This document shows positions 48,507-59,391 of a stretch of 64,000 nt of DNA, in pieces. The position numbers and the translations under genes were made by a program. A model generated the notes under the pieces. The model was not told the DNA's origin. It worked only from the letters and a program-made list of their open reading frames with translations, and did no database searches. Each line of letters opens with the position of its first letter. Within the stretch, counting starts at the first letter, position 1. The stretch comes from Varroa destructor (taxonomy: Eukaryota; Arthropoda; Arachnida; Mesostigmata; Varroidae). The stretch lies in NCBI RefSeq assembly GCF_002443255.2, contig NW_019211458.1, positions 11,864,402 through 11,928,401 of the forward strand, given 5' to 3'.

Positions 48507-51500
48507 GTAAGTAGCAGCTTGTTGCTTTTTTCCGACATATTTTTAACGCTAGGGGGCGGTGGAGGCGGCAGCAATAAAAGGAGCAGCTGTTTTGTCCAAT
48601 GGTCCACCTACAACTAGGAATAGCGAATCGTAAATGTCGAATCGTAAATCGAAAAAAAGTGTTCGCTACGAAAACTACGAAACGAAATTCATACGTTTAG
48701 TTAATTCATTCGATTTTATGCTCCCGTCATCGCTTTAGTACTCCACCGTCCGACAATATAGACGTTAGGCTTGCGATCGAAGCAGCGTAATTTTTAAAAA
48801 TATTATAGATCGCAGAGACTATCGGTGGCTGTATAAAAAGAATGTACACAATTAAAGGTAGTATACGAAGAGATACATCATCAGTTTCGATCACTCAAAA
48901 ACTATAAACCTCTAAAAATTTAAATTTCTTGTGGTATATTCTGGTTTCTGATTAACGACTAAGACAATATTTGGTCTAATATCGCGATCATGGACGACTC
49001 GTCTTCATCGAATCGGCTGATCGTCACTACATAGCGTTAGAGTTGTAGAATATTGAGCACTATTGAATAAAGCCGAGCTATATATTGAGTTCCTCGCTTG
49101 TTTGAATAGGTTCCGATAATAATATATTTGGAAATGTTTTAAAAAAGAAAAAACAAGCCATATATACGGACCAACACGCTCCAAGCGATGAAACGCGTCT
49201 ACTAGAATGACGCACATTTGCATCGACTGTTAAGTTCTTACCCGACTTAGGTAGTGTTTTTCCGGGTGCTTGGTCAGATCCAACTTAGCACATTGTGTTC
49301 TTGCATTAGGTGGTCTAATACATGTCTTTTCATGACACAAATCCGCATCGGTGTGTAAATGCTGTTCGGGTAAAAGGGTAAAACCATTGGTTATCTATTG
49401 GATACATGGCAGACTTCAGGAGATGCCTATGCGCGATGATCGTCCTGAGTAATAATGTCGTCGTGATTATTGCTACCCTCGGCTGCACTGAAGTCAGTTA
49501 TGGCACGAATTCGTTATGCGAGTGTTGACGGAAATTGACAGACGAAGAAAAATCGTTAAAATATTTTGTTGAAACAACCCTCACTCTATAAGAAGTGGTC
49601 CAATGCATAACTGTCAAAATAAGTTGATAGGAAAAATTTTCGCTTTTCTGCCATCGTGCTAGGTGCATAAAAACTGTACATAGTCGGTATGTATTGTTGA
49701 GTCTTTGTGGGACATCGAATGACTTCCAATAGGCACGATTCAATTCTCTAGGAAGTAACATGTTTAGGCTCCCTAACTGAGCCTTAATATTCTTCGGCGA
49801 GAAATATTTAATTTTCAATGTGACATCTTTGTAATGGTTTGAAAAGTCCGACCTGCCTTAACACAGGACCTGATATTCTTGAAGAACTTTTTGTCGCACT
49901 CACCGATATGCGTGTGCTGGTCATTTCCTACCAACTTGTACAAACGACGAAAGAACGCAGCGCAATAGAAGCACAATCTCGCTTCGAAAGTTTGCTGGTG
50001 GTAGGGTTGACATAAAGCGGTCAAGTGTGGTCAAGAACCTCTTTAAGCCGAGCTGGTAAAGGTAGATACGAATTTCGGCTAAAGCGTTTGACATCGTCCA
50101 TAGCAATAGGTTGTTGCTTGCTGTCGCTGTATGTTCCGTCAGGTGACATGCGTCCGTCATTGTTCATATGGCAATTACTAGGCCTTTCAATTTCGCATGA
50201 GGGATCGTGCCCAAAACGCAATGATTGAGATAACAGTGTTGAAAACGTATATTCTAATAATCTGCAGCAAGATAAGTAATGCTTGCCACTGCTGCTGTTG
50301 CTCGTCCAGCATTTTTTTTTTGTACTAGTAGTTCCTTAATAAACTTCCTTGATAAAATCACGACGACACGGAAAATCTGCGCGAGAGGGGGCGTTATAGT
50401 TTATGAATAATCAAACAGTACAGCTTCAAAATTAATCTCTGTAAATTCAAAGAAGTATAACTTAAAGTAATTATACTTTTGCCGACAGCTGGTACATATT
50501 CATCAAAGTATAATTTTTCATTACTGTGAATTGTAATTCGAAAAGTGAATTACCACCTTTAACTTTTCCAGTTGTAATTACGGCTTTGGCAAGGAGACGT
50601 TTGAACTAGCTTCGTAACTGGTAGCGACGCGTCATCTGTATTTACCACAAGCAAAAGGAAAAAAAAAGAAGAGAGTGCGAAGAGTATAGCTTTCCGGCAA
50701 TATATCGTACGACACAGTTATTAACAATGCAAGACCGATTTCGCATCTCCCAATGGCCAATGGCAAATTCACTGTCGGTTCCGTTAACAGTAACAGATCG
50801 CATAGCGGTTTCATCAGTTCCTGGTTGTTGTTATTATTGTTGCGTTCGTATCTCGCCTCCAGCAGTTGTGCTACTAGGCGTAACGCTATCGTTGCTGCTC
50901 CTGCTGTGATTATCTACGTCTTTTTTTTTCAGTATATTTCTTTTTCTCCAGTATAACTTTCGCCAGCGGCAGTAGCAGTCTGCTATGTCGGGTCGTTTCA
51001 TCGTCTTTCCATTTTCATACATGAGCTTGCGCGCACACAATTCGACGCTGTGCTCATCCTCTACTTAAACGGTTGAGTTCAGCACCGTTATTATCACACA
51101 CACATGCGTAAATATTGTGGATTTTAGTAACAGCGGCGGCGCTGAAGGCGATGGCAAAGAACTTCAACAGTACCTCACCGCGAAGCCTTGACTAACTCCG
51201 AATATTTGGAAATAGTCAATGGCATACGTAGAGCTTATATGCCTCGCTTCGCAAACCTCATGTAAAAAACAGTCTAGTCGCAGTCCAGAGCATTGCTGCT
51301 ATCAAAGGTAAAGACAAACAAGTCATTTTACCATCGGCAATAGGCAGTAATGATAACGCAGTTAAAAGTGATACCCGAAATCCCCATGATGAGGCCCGGA
51401 AAATCTGTCGACGGCGCTAACTTTGAGGAAAGCGAAATGTCGTTCCCAGTTCCTCTTACTACGAACGTGAAGAAGACGGAAGCAAACTGTACGTCGTGCG

Positions 51501-52761
51501 CTCAGCACCTCGCAACTTCTACTTGAGGTGTCTTCAATTCGATAACCAGTACAAATGTTGAGCTCTCCTGAACAGTTGCCGGAGGCAGCAGTAAGGGCAA
51601 AAACATCCTTCACCGTGGCCAACCGTAAAATCAGGAGGAACTTTTTCAACTTGGTGAAATTGACAAATACAATGCAGAATCTTTAATTACTGCCAAAACT
51701 GCCTGGAGTACAGGCCACACAGTAACGCTAATGCCAAGGAAGCGTTTGTGTGATCTTTGTCGCGACATAAGTCCGTTTACTTTGAAAATCGTAGCCAAAA
51801 TTATTTACGATGTATTTATTATCAACTTCCGTAGCTGCAAGCTACACAATGTATATACACTGCAACAGAGCGGACTAAATAATGCAAGTTGGATAATATT
51901 ATTTTTATTACCAGTACTTTATCGAAGGTGTAAGTTCTGATATTGACGAAAACCTTCTGCTGCTCTGATCGCTAGTTGCTCTTGGCGTAGTAAACTGAAA
52001 GGAAGTGTTTACAACAGCTTTGTAATGTTCCTATATCACATTAGAAGGACATGATGCCATTGAGAGACTGCTGCCGTGGCCACTGAACATCAACAACATC
52101 AATGAACGTGAAGAAGGAAACGACGAGGCTACCGCCGACGAAGCATTGACAAAGTGAGCTCGAGACGCTCACCAACAACAACGATGCGTGCGAGCAAAGC
52201 ACTCGACCCTTTACAGCGGCGACGGAACAACAAAAACCTTCTCCTTATTAAGCGTTCTCGATCGCTTTGTTTCTGTACTGTCCACTGATAAAATTGTAAT
52301 AGTTTGAACAGAGTAAGCGAAGTTGGGAGAGCTGTTGTAATAGCAAAATGAATTTGGCCTACTGCTGGCAAATTATTAAGTCATCGAGTAGACGATGACG
52401 ACCAACAAACACAAAAGCTGTTCTCCCCAGCCGAAATCCGTTGTTAAGCTAAGACCTCGATGATGAATTGACGAGTATACGATTCACTGTATAAAAAATC
52501 ATCGTTGAAAGTTGAAAAAGTCTAAATGGGCGATCGTTATAAAAACGCAACGGTTGTATTTGCGGTGTTAAAAGATTTCAGTGCTTAGGCGCTGTTGGTG
52601 CTTAAACGAATTTCAAAAAAAACTTTAATCGTAAAAAACGCAGACAGTTAAGGACGATTCGCTACGTTGTGAAACTTAACGAATTGAAACACGTGCTATC
52701 TTCCTTTGGCGTTACTTATCAACTATTATTCATACTAATACTGCATTTATTTTTTGCGCAG
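48507..52761. other. Possible long intron with an open but unresolved GC-richer block
   Basis: 48620-50600 shows nothing clear. From 50600 to 52380 the composition is GC-richer and several frames are open in short overlapping pieces. Examples are 51270-51420 on + (SLVAVQSIAAIKGKDKQ) and 52045-52153 on + (AIERLLPWPLNINNIN) with a GTGAGC donor at 52154. Tandem acceptors occur at 50930-50951. I could not connect these in one frame. Confidence 0.4.
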
Positions 52762-53196
52762 CCGTCCGTAGTGAAGGCGATCAGTGGCGTCCGAAACAGC
52801 CACGATAAACATCGACCCCGACCACAATTGGAAGTCCCCTAACCTTCATCAACATTTTACGAAGCTGCATTTGGCTATGTTAAACAGATATGAGCCATTC
52901 TTTATGGAACAGGCTCTAAAGTACCTCCAGGAAAAAACTTGACGACGGCTAGGAAGGCGACTGCCTCGCTGTTCCCAGGTCGACAAACAAAAATGCAGCA
53001 AGGTCGCTAGTGAACGCAGAATGGTGGAAATTACACGGCAGCGTCGTGAGGTGCACGAGCAATCTATATTTTCGGATATAGTCGAACACGATTCCGACTG
53101 TGTTCTGTTTCAAACTTCATCGTCATATGTTAGAGTTTATGAAAGGAATTTTTAAGGAAGAATGAAAACCAGAAGTGAATATGTTTATTGAATAAA
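52762..53196 (+). other. Candidate 3'-terminal exon with poly(A) signal
   Basis: A strong acceptor (TTATTTTTTGCGCAG|C) opens a GC-richer block that ends with AATAAA at 53191-53196. In the phase-0 frame 26 codons stop at TAA 52840-52842. The +1 frame holds 55 open codons (containing ETATINIDPDHNWK and EPFFMEQALKYLQEK) ending in TGA 52940-52942, then about 70 more open codons after that TGA, but two stops sit right at the acceptor. The reading frame is therefore undecided. It may be mostly 3' UTR, or a decayed coding exon. Confidence 0.3.
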
Positions 53197-54684
53197 AAAA
53201 TAACCGCAACAACAAAAGCATTACACGCTTATTAATTATATAGCTGGCTATGCGGGATAGATAAAGAATCTTGTCATTACATATTAAACAGCTTCTCCGC
53301 AACGATGGCAAAACTCTGAACACTGTAATTCCAGAACTTAAGCATTCAAAACAATGCGCGACCCACGGCAGGCGAGAGGGTACTTGAAAAAGGTCTCTCG
53401 CGTTGCGAGAGGGAAGGGCAGTTTGGAGATGGAGAGAGCTCTGCCCGAGGAGAGAAAAGTCCAGCAGGAAAGGGAATGGAAATGTTACCTGCGAAGGGTA
53501 GCTGGGAAAGCGGGATACACGTCCGTTTCACTAAACCTTACTATAAAAACGAGACGTTTAAAAAAATTTAGGTGTTTTTGATGGAAAACGATGTTTTATT
53601 TAAGCTAAATCACACAACGCAGGCACACTGCATTTTATGTTTCCTGTAAATCGTTTCAAAGCGGGTAATTGAGTGTCGTGTTTTTCTAGGTTTCTTTCAC
53701 TCCTAACATACAGATTCTATTCTCAAGCAGATTCCGTGTTCCTGTCTCCCTGAAGTCTTAAATTGCTTTAACCAACCTACGGTTTATTTATTACCATCGG
53801 TGTAGTTTATTTCGCATTCATAGAAGGCCAGTTACAAAATGTTTCGCTGTAAAGTGCACGGATAGAAATGTCCTACTATCGGGCAAACCACAAAAGAAAT
53901 GTATATCTTCAAGTAACGGGGTCACATTTATACGCAGGTTTCCTGAAAGAAATGTATCCGCTAAAATTTGTCAGGAGGTGTACTTCCTGATCTGCACGGA
54001 CTTAAATGCAGTCAACAAAAAGACTCAATAAATTTTTCACGTATTCTTGAACTTATTATTGTGGACTGCGTTATTCAAATATAGTTTTATTAACGACCTC
54101 ATCGGAACTGATCCAAATATTTACTACAAGGTTTATTTCAAAGCATTCTCGACGTTCGTTACGCTGACTGCATCTCATCAGGACCTAAGCACATCTAGGA
54201 GATTCATTGCATTACCGCGTTCCGACGACACAAGCTAGGAAGACGCGATAATCGCAATCAATATTACATCTGGAGTAAATTATAAGGTCCACGTTTTGTA
54301 GCTGTCAAAGCTTACTCGTCCAACCTCAAAAATACTCTCCTTCAATCTCAAGTCGAAGCAGAGATCCTAATAACCTTTTACGCTTAGACATTTTTTCCCT
54401 AAATGGCAAATCCTTTCCAAAGCAAAAAGAAATATCATTCTCGTTACGATAGAGTTGTTTCTGGCTGTGACGAGGTCCTGTTTGTACCTAGATACATTTG
54501 TACTGTCCTAATAGAAGGCTGATCCACTGACCAGACATCATATGATGTAAATAAACACTGGCTCCGCTTTATTTGTATTTAGTGTAATTGGGCTATCTGA
54601 ATGGTAGCATAAAATAGACTCGTCTATCGAACATGAAACTACACTGATACAGAACGTGTGTCTCAATTAATTCTATATTTTTAG

Positions 54685-54868
54685 TATACCGAAGGTGAAG
54701 GGACGATTTACATTTTGGAATAGTTTTGACACCTACGTGTGCGAAACTGCCATTGTATCAGTCAGTTCAGGTAGACAAGAAGAGTCATTTTTTGGATCTA
54801 TTTACGCCGAAAATTTTGTATTTGTGAGAGATAAAACAACGATAAAACTCGAGATTAGACAGAAGTGC
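54685..54868 (+). CDS. Candidate internal exon with CUB-like pattern
   Basis: A pyrimidine-rich acceptor (TTCTATATTTTTAG|T) is followed by 61 open codons and a GTATGT donor at 54869; a second good donor, GTAAGT, lies at 54888 just after an in-frame TAA. The peptide contains GRFTFWNSFDTYVCE, then AIVSVSSGRQEESFFGS, then KTTIKLEIR. The order hydrophobic strand, FD, Cys, V-x-V-x-SG, FG and a late I-K-L-E-I strand resembles the second half of a CUB domain, an extracellular beta-sandwich used in protein and glycan binding. The FCG cysteine expected in CUB is Phe here. The exon takes two bases from an upstream exon and ends in phase 0. I could not find its neighbours with confidence. Confidence 0.42.
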
Positions 54869-55453
54869 GTATGTGTGTAAAAGATTGGTAAGTACGCTCG
54901 GTTTAAATGGTCGCAGTATACATTTCCGAGATTCGTTTTCGTCCCTAATATCTGTGTATGTAATCTTGCATCTGATTGGTAATCTAGCTCTTCATTTCTT
55001 ATATTTTCTGCCAGATGCGGCAGAGACAGGTGAAACCAATGAAAGGGTGGATAATGCTATAAGCGTCTCTTCGGCCCCCCTCCAGCCTGCCTAGTGTGTC
55101 CCCCTTCCCCCAGCACGCAGTGCATGTTAAGAGATTCTGCATGTCAATTTTTTATGCCATACCGATCACTTCTCTTGATCCGGTTATGTCTATGCATATG
55201 TATCTCTTTGTGGTCATCGTATCAAATATACACGAGCGACTATTTCGTTATAAAATGTGTCTATTTACAAACATCCCCTCATATATAGAGTGGATATGCG
55301 CATTTGATTCTATAGTAACTCTATTTGCCGTCCTTGGCAGTTTAGGAAGATTGATGCATTGCAAAATTGATTTCCCAAACGCTTCTGATATATGTCTATG
55401 GATTACTCCCTGCCCGTTCGTTTATGGATCGTGCGACTTTCGTGTGATATATA

Positions 55454-55913
55454 TAGGGTAAGGCAAAATCTTGTGGCAGTTTTAAGATCTAATTCTAAGA
55501 TCTATTTCACACCTAGTAAAATAGCCGGAGACATAGACACTTTTGCAATAGGAAGCAAACCTACTGTGCAACACATCGATAGCGAAAGCAACGTTATATC
55601 ATACTTATAATTTTATGTTCTAATGCTTTTATCTACTGCTTTTAATAGCTTTAGTACATATCCAGAGTACCCTAGCTACGACTTCTACGGTGGTTATTCG
55701 AATGGTTTTATTGACTAATATCGAAATACCCGTTATAATAGCATGCTATTATGTAAAAAAGTAAAGTATTATGTAAAAAAAAAAAAAAAAAAAAAAGGGT
55801 ATTGGGGTGCGTATTCGAATCGGTTTTTATTGCAATATTTTGCGCATTTCTTGCCAATTTAATATGTGACAAATAAAACTTACCAACTGTTACTAAACTT
55901 TTGTTTCACTCTG
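55454..55913. mobile_element. Degraded Tc1/mariner-like inverted-repeat element (MITE), about 460 bp
   Basis: The left end reads TA-TAGGGTAAGGCAAAATC and the right end, reverse-complemented, TA-CAGAGTGAAACAAAAGT. Over the first 19 bases including the TA, 14 match, and all five mismatches are transitions. The match continues to CAGTT and TAAG about 30-35 bp in. The ends are flanked by TA, the Tc1/mariner target. There is no transposase inside, so this would be a non-autonomous copy. It contains an A22 run. Confidence 0.55.
55695..55832. repeat. Near-direct repeat flanking an A22 tract
   Basis: TATTCGAATGGTTTTATTG (55695-55713) recurs as TATTCGAATCGGTTTTTATT (55812-55831) with small indels. 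Between them lies a short duplication of TATTATGTAAAA and 22 A (55775-55796). It is internal to the inverted-repeat element. Confidence 0.65.
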
Positions 55914-56658
55914 TATATATAGATATGCTCGACAGCGTATCTGAGGCAAGGGTTACTTCTGGGTTACAGAACTGGGCCTGAACGCCTTTAAGGATCAGCC
56001 CTAGATGCAGCTTGAAGCTGGGATGGCTAATAAAGTATTTAATAGAGATTGCGATTTGATAAACGACGTATGTGGAAGCGTTTCATAATTACATGGGGCA
56101 AATCTGTGCCCTTTGATGCCGAATTACTCTCGGTATATAGAAGCAAGACGTGCACACATAGATGTCTTCTAAAATAGAGATTCAGAAAACCTTAAATTAC
56201 TGAAGGTAACCTTGTATGTGGTAAAATGAAAGTACGTTCTTTACTATTGATATCATCACGGTCAGACATTGATTGATTCATGATAAATGAATATTGTCAT
56301 CTGGCTTATAAATATTGGCGAAGTAAATACCCTACCTATATACCTAGCTATTGAATAGATTCTTGCATGGATTTTTACTATTCTCTTTCAAACAGTTGGC
56401 ACGACTTACCTGACTGACACACTGATTTTATATTCGGCCGCCATCCGGCTGTTCTTTAATAACAAGTATCCAGAATATCACTGGGCCTTGACAAAACTGT
56501 CGGGACTCTGAAAAATCAATGTATATAAAGGAGTCTAACTAATAAAGGATTGCGTATTTTAAGCCGCTACGTACGATAAAGTACCTTACAATATTATAAA
56601 CCATACTGTACGCATGGCTACATATGCTTACATACGATCACTGTTGTACCCGCCAACC

Positions 56659-56664
56659 TTTATT
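56659..56664 (-). terminator. Poly(A) signal on minus strand
   Basis: TTTATT on the + strand is AATAAA on the minus strand, immediately downstream of the 56669-56854 open stretch. Confidence 0.25.
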
Positions 56665-56668
56665 GAAT

Positions 56669-57921
56669 TCACGGAATAACGGCAGAGTTGTTTAGGATCC
56701 ATTTTCCAGGGAACGTGTCAAGCACATAGGTCTTCTTGGTCGCATGCCCAGCAGTCTCACTCAAGACACTTCCCCCCACTTCTTTTACACCCCAGAAAGT
56801 AGCTATGTAAGCACCGTGAGACAAATCGTCGAGGACGAATAGTAAGCGCCACACAGAAAAGAAGCGCCGCGATTTATTTAGTTTGGTGTGGGCAACAATT
56901 TTACAAATATGATTAATCTTTTTATGAATTAGTGTTCTTAAAGGCTAAAGTACGTATACAATATGATCTGAGGCAAATCCGAGTATCCGTCCACGTTTCA
57001 CTGTCCGAAAGAGTCGCAGTATCCATGAATTGCTCCTTGCAACTAACGTCTCTTTGTTAGTTCGTTGTTTAGGACGATATGTATATATGGACGCTGCATG
57101 ATTATATGATCTGAACTTTTTTTGTTTGATCTTTGAATTGCTGTTTCAGGATTGGACCTAAGATACATTAGCATCACTGTGATAACACCGATAGCGGGGT
57201 ATTTATGTAAATACATACAGTGTCTACCTCCATTAGTCTAAACCTAAGCAAAAAGCTGCAATAAGCGTGCGCGCCATAATTACAAGGGTTATTTACTTTG
57301 ATCCTCCTATAGGTATATATGTGCCTGGACTGTGCCATAGACGCTGATCCGTTCAAATTGCGAAAAGCTTTGGCAGGCTGTCCATCGTAGCGGACATGTG
57401 TTCATCCGCAGTCTCTACTACTACACAAAAGCCAGTTATTCTAGAGCAAAATAGTCATTTCGTCATGGTGAGCAACAGTGTGTCGTTGTTAGGAGTTAAA
57501 ACGCAGATCGGCTATTATCTCATTTTTCCACAATGAACGAACCCCCCACATGGTAAGAAAAGAAAGCTTTGTCGACAAAATCCGGAATCGACAGTCTGCA
57601 TTATTGCTGGTATCCTCACAGCTTGTAAAAAAGTATATACCGACTCTAGCGTATGAAATAACATTTGCATGGTGGTGTCGGGGGCCTTAGTCATTGCGTC
57701 TTGCATGATCCTCCGTTGAGGTAGGGGCATAGGTATCATAAATCTATAACCCACTGATACGATGGGCTGACTAGGCAAAAACCGACAGAAAGAAACATAG
57801 CGTATAGTACTTCACAGCGGGGCTGACAATCCGCCAATGTAACCCTTTCTTTTGCAGCTTTCAGCAGCGAACTGAAGTGACCCCAGATGTGACGTGCGTT
57901 TCCTCCAAAAATGACCCCCAT
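56669..57921 (-). other. Candidate minus-strand gene: three ORFs followed by a poly(A) signal
   Basis: Three open stretches share the minus strand. 57921-57736 starts with ATG (MGVIFGGNARHIWGHFSSLL). 57778-57515 lies in another frame behind a strong acceptor (TCTGTCGGTTTTTGCCTAG) and contains PDTTMQMLFHTLESVYTFLQ. 56854-56669 has no ATG, contains FVLDDLSHGAYIATFW and ends at TGA. An AATAAA follows that stop by only 4 nt (56664-56659). Order, strand and signal are consistent with one gene of at least three exons, but I could not find a matching donor for the first junction and no family is recognised. A chance arrangement is quite possible. Confidence 0.25.
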
Positions 57922-58220
57922 AGTAGCAGTACCTCACAGTTTAGATTCCAGGTGATTCAATATACCGGAGACAAAGGCTGAGCGTCAGCTGCGAGTTGAC
58001 AACGTTTTTTAATTGCGTATTCACTGTTTAATAATACTTGGTAGTTGGCTGCTAACGGTATTATTGTAGCTTCAGATTGGTATTTTGTTCGTGCAAGTTT
58101 GGCGATCGCACTAGCGGCTATATGTCGCCTGCGCTAATGTGTAGACGACAAAAGAGCCATTGGTAACAGCAGTACTAGAAGCGTTCTTGCCCCATACGGC
58201 TTCCTACATGTCATCAGTGT

Positions 58221-58550
58221 ATGTGTATACATATTACATGTACGGAAGAGAATGAAAAAGACAAGAAGCTTTTGAGAGTCTCAGTGGCATCAATGAAGGT
58301 GAAGCCTGCCAATCCTACTCCTTTGCCAGCAGCACTCCACTTGCATTGGTATATTCAGCATCAGATCGCCTGTGCTGCAGTGGTGCCGTATCTAATATTA
58401 GATTCTGTCGGGATCATTTATCACGAGGCAGACGAGGAAAGGACAGATCGAAATGGGGTCCGGCCAAGTATCCGAACAGAGGGAGATCTGGGGGTTAACA
58501 AAAGCTTCGGATCAATATGCCATTCACTGTTTGTCGCCTACTGCCCCTAG
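58221..58550 (+). CDS. Candidate ORF, 109 residues, unknown
   Basis: This ATG-initiated ORF lies in a GC-richer patch. It is hydrophilic at both ends, with EENEKDKKLLRVSVASMKVK near the start and HEADEERTDRNGVR later, and has a hydrophobic middle (IACAAVVPYLILDSVGIIY) that could be a membrane segment. The first AATAAA after the stop is 218 nt away and lies inside a hairpin (58762-58817). The family is not recognised, and the length is within what chance gives. Confidence 0.22.
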   Translation: MCIHITCTEENEKDKKLLRVSVASMKVKPANPTPLPAALHLHWYIQHQIACAAVVPYLILDSVGIIYHEADEERTDRNGVRPSIRTEGDLGVNKSFGSICHSLFVAYCP

Positions 58551-58761
58551 GCGGGTGAGTGCAGAGGCAGGTTGATGACCATGAATACAGCAGCAGAAGC
58601 AACGATGAACTGTTGCATAGAACCTAACTACGTTGACGAATTGTGACGAGATTAATGCAGTCTGGTTTGGAGTGACGTCCACTGAGTCTCATACTGCCTG
58701 GAGACTGTCGCTGCCAGATTTAGTAGGGAAAAAGATTACCAGTAATTGAAGCTATGCCTAA

Positions 58762-58817
58762 TAGTTGAATAAAGACAACTGTATGCCTATTACAGTTGTC
58801 TTTATATCTTTCAACTA
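58762..58817. repeat. Hairpin containing a poly(A) hexamer
   Basis: A 15-bp perfect inverted repeat (58769-58783 ATAAAGACAACTGTA against 58791-58805) encloses a 7-nt loop. An outer 7-bp pair (TAGTTGA/TCAACTA) lies beyond a 5-nt one-sided bulge. AATAAA at 58768-58773 overlaps the base of the inner stem. Confidence 0.8.
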
Positions 58818-59035
58818 TTTTTTTTGTGGATTAAGAACACTGACCCCCTAAACAGTCTGCGTGTTCAGCTCGACTTCCTGGATGTAGCTTTTGAATACGA
58901 ATGCCAGAGCCAAGCCTCCTTTGATGACTCATTAAGTTGGAACATCACGTAATCCCTCCAGCCGTCTCCCGCAGTAGATTATATGTGCGTTTTATATATA
59001 TTTAGATTGTTTCACATTTCGTGTCGAAGCCACAC

Positions 59036-59195
59036 ATGCATCTGACTGATACACGTAAAGAAAAGCTACGAGCAAAGGGTTACTGCGTGATACTCTTTTT
59101 ACATGCAGAATCGAAATTAATTCACCATTTTACGCTCAGAGAAAAACTGCGGTCAGCCAGAACAGAGAGACTAAGTTGCATATCTCAAAATATCT
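59036..59195 (+). CDS. Candidate exon ending at a GTAAGC donor
   Basis: This frame is open from before 59021; an ATG at 59036 starts MHLTDTRKEKLRAKGYC and the frame runs to AATATCT|GTAAGC at 59196. The peptide is rich in Lys/Arg, with a short hydrophobic part (CVILFLHAE). It could be a first coding exon or an internal one. It ends in phase 1, which does not match the best frame of the next candidate exon at 59239. The family is not recognised. Confidence 0.22.
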
Positions 59196-59238
59196 GTAAG
59201 CCGCAATACTTACCTTCTTCATCGTATTTTTTTTGTAG

Positions 59239-59391
59239 GCCGATGCCTGCCTTGTGTTCAATAAAATACCAAGAACTTCAGCCGAAAAGCAACAGCACAT
59301 CCTTTACATTCATATCAGCGGCAAGAAGGCACGGCCATGTGATCATGTAAACACCGTAAAAAGTCTCTGTAACTCCTGCCTCTTTTCGTAA
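59239..59391 (+). CDS. Candidate last exon behind a very strong acceptor
   Basis: The acceptor CTTCTTCATCGTATTTTTTTTGTAG is one of the best in the window; it directly precedes 50 open codons (ADACLVFNKIPRTSAEK, then QQHILYIHISGKKARP) and TAA. A second frame is open for 37 codons. If spliced from the GTAAGC donor at 59196, the intron would be only about 43 nt, which is unusually short, and the phases conflict. The upstream partner is unknown. Confidence 0.25.
   Translation, partial: ADACLVFNKIPRTSAEKQQHILYIHISGKKARPCDHVNTVKSLCNSCLFS

Noticed and set aside
50834..51040. Lys/Arg-rich minus-strand ORF (68 codons)
   Set aside because: Composition reflects a purine-rich strand opposite pyrimidine-rich acceptor tracts; no other support.
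48373..53196. A two-exon gene joining 48373-48506 directly to 52762
   Set aside because: The phase gives Ser-Arg-Pro and an immediate stop, so the direct join adds almost no coding sequence.
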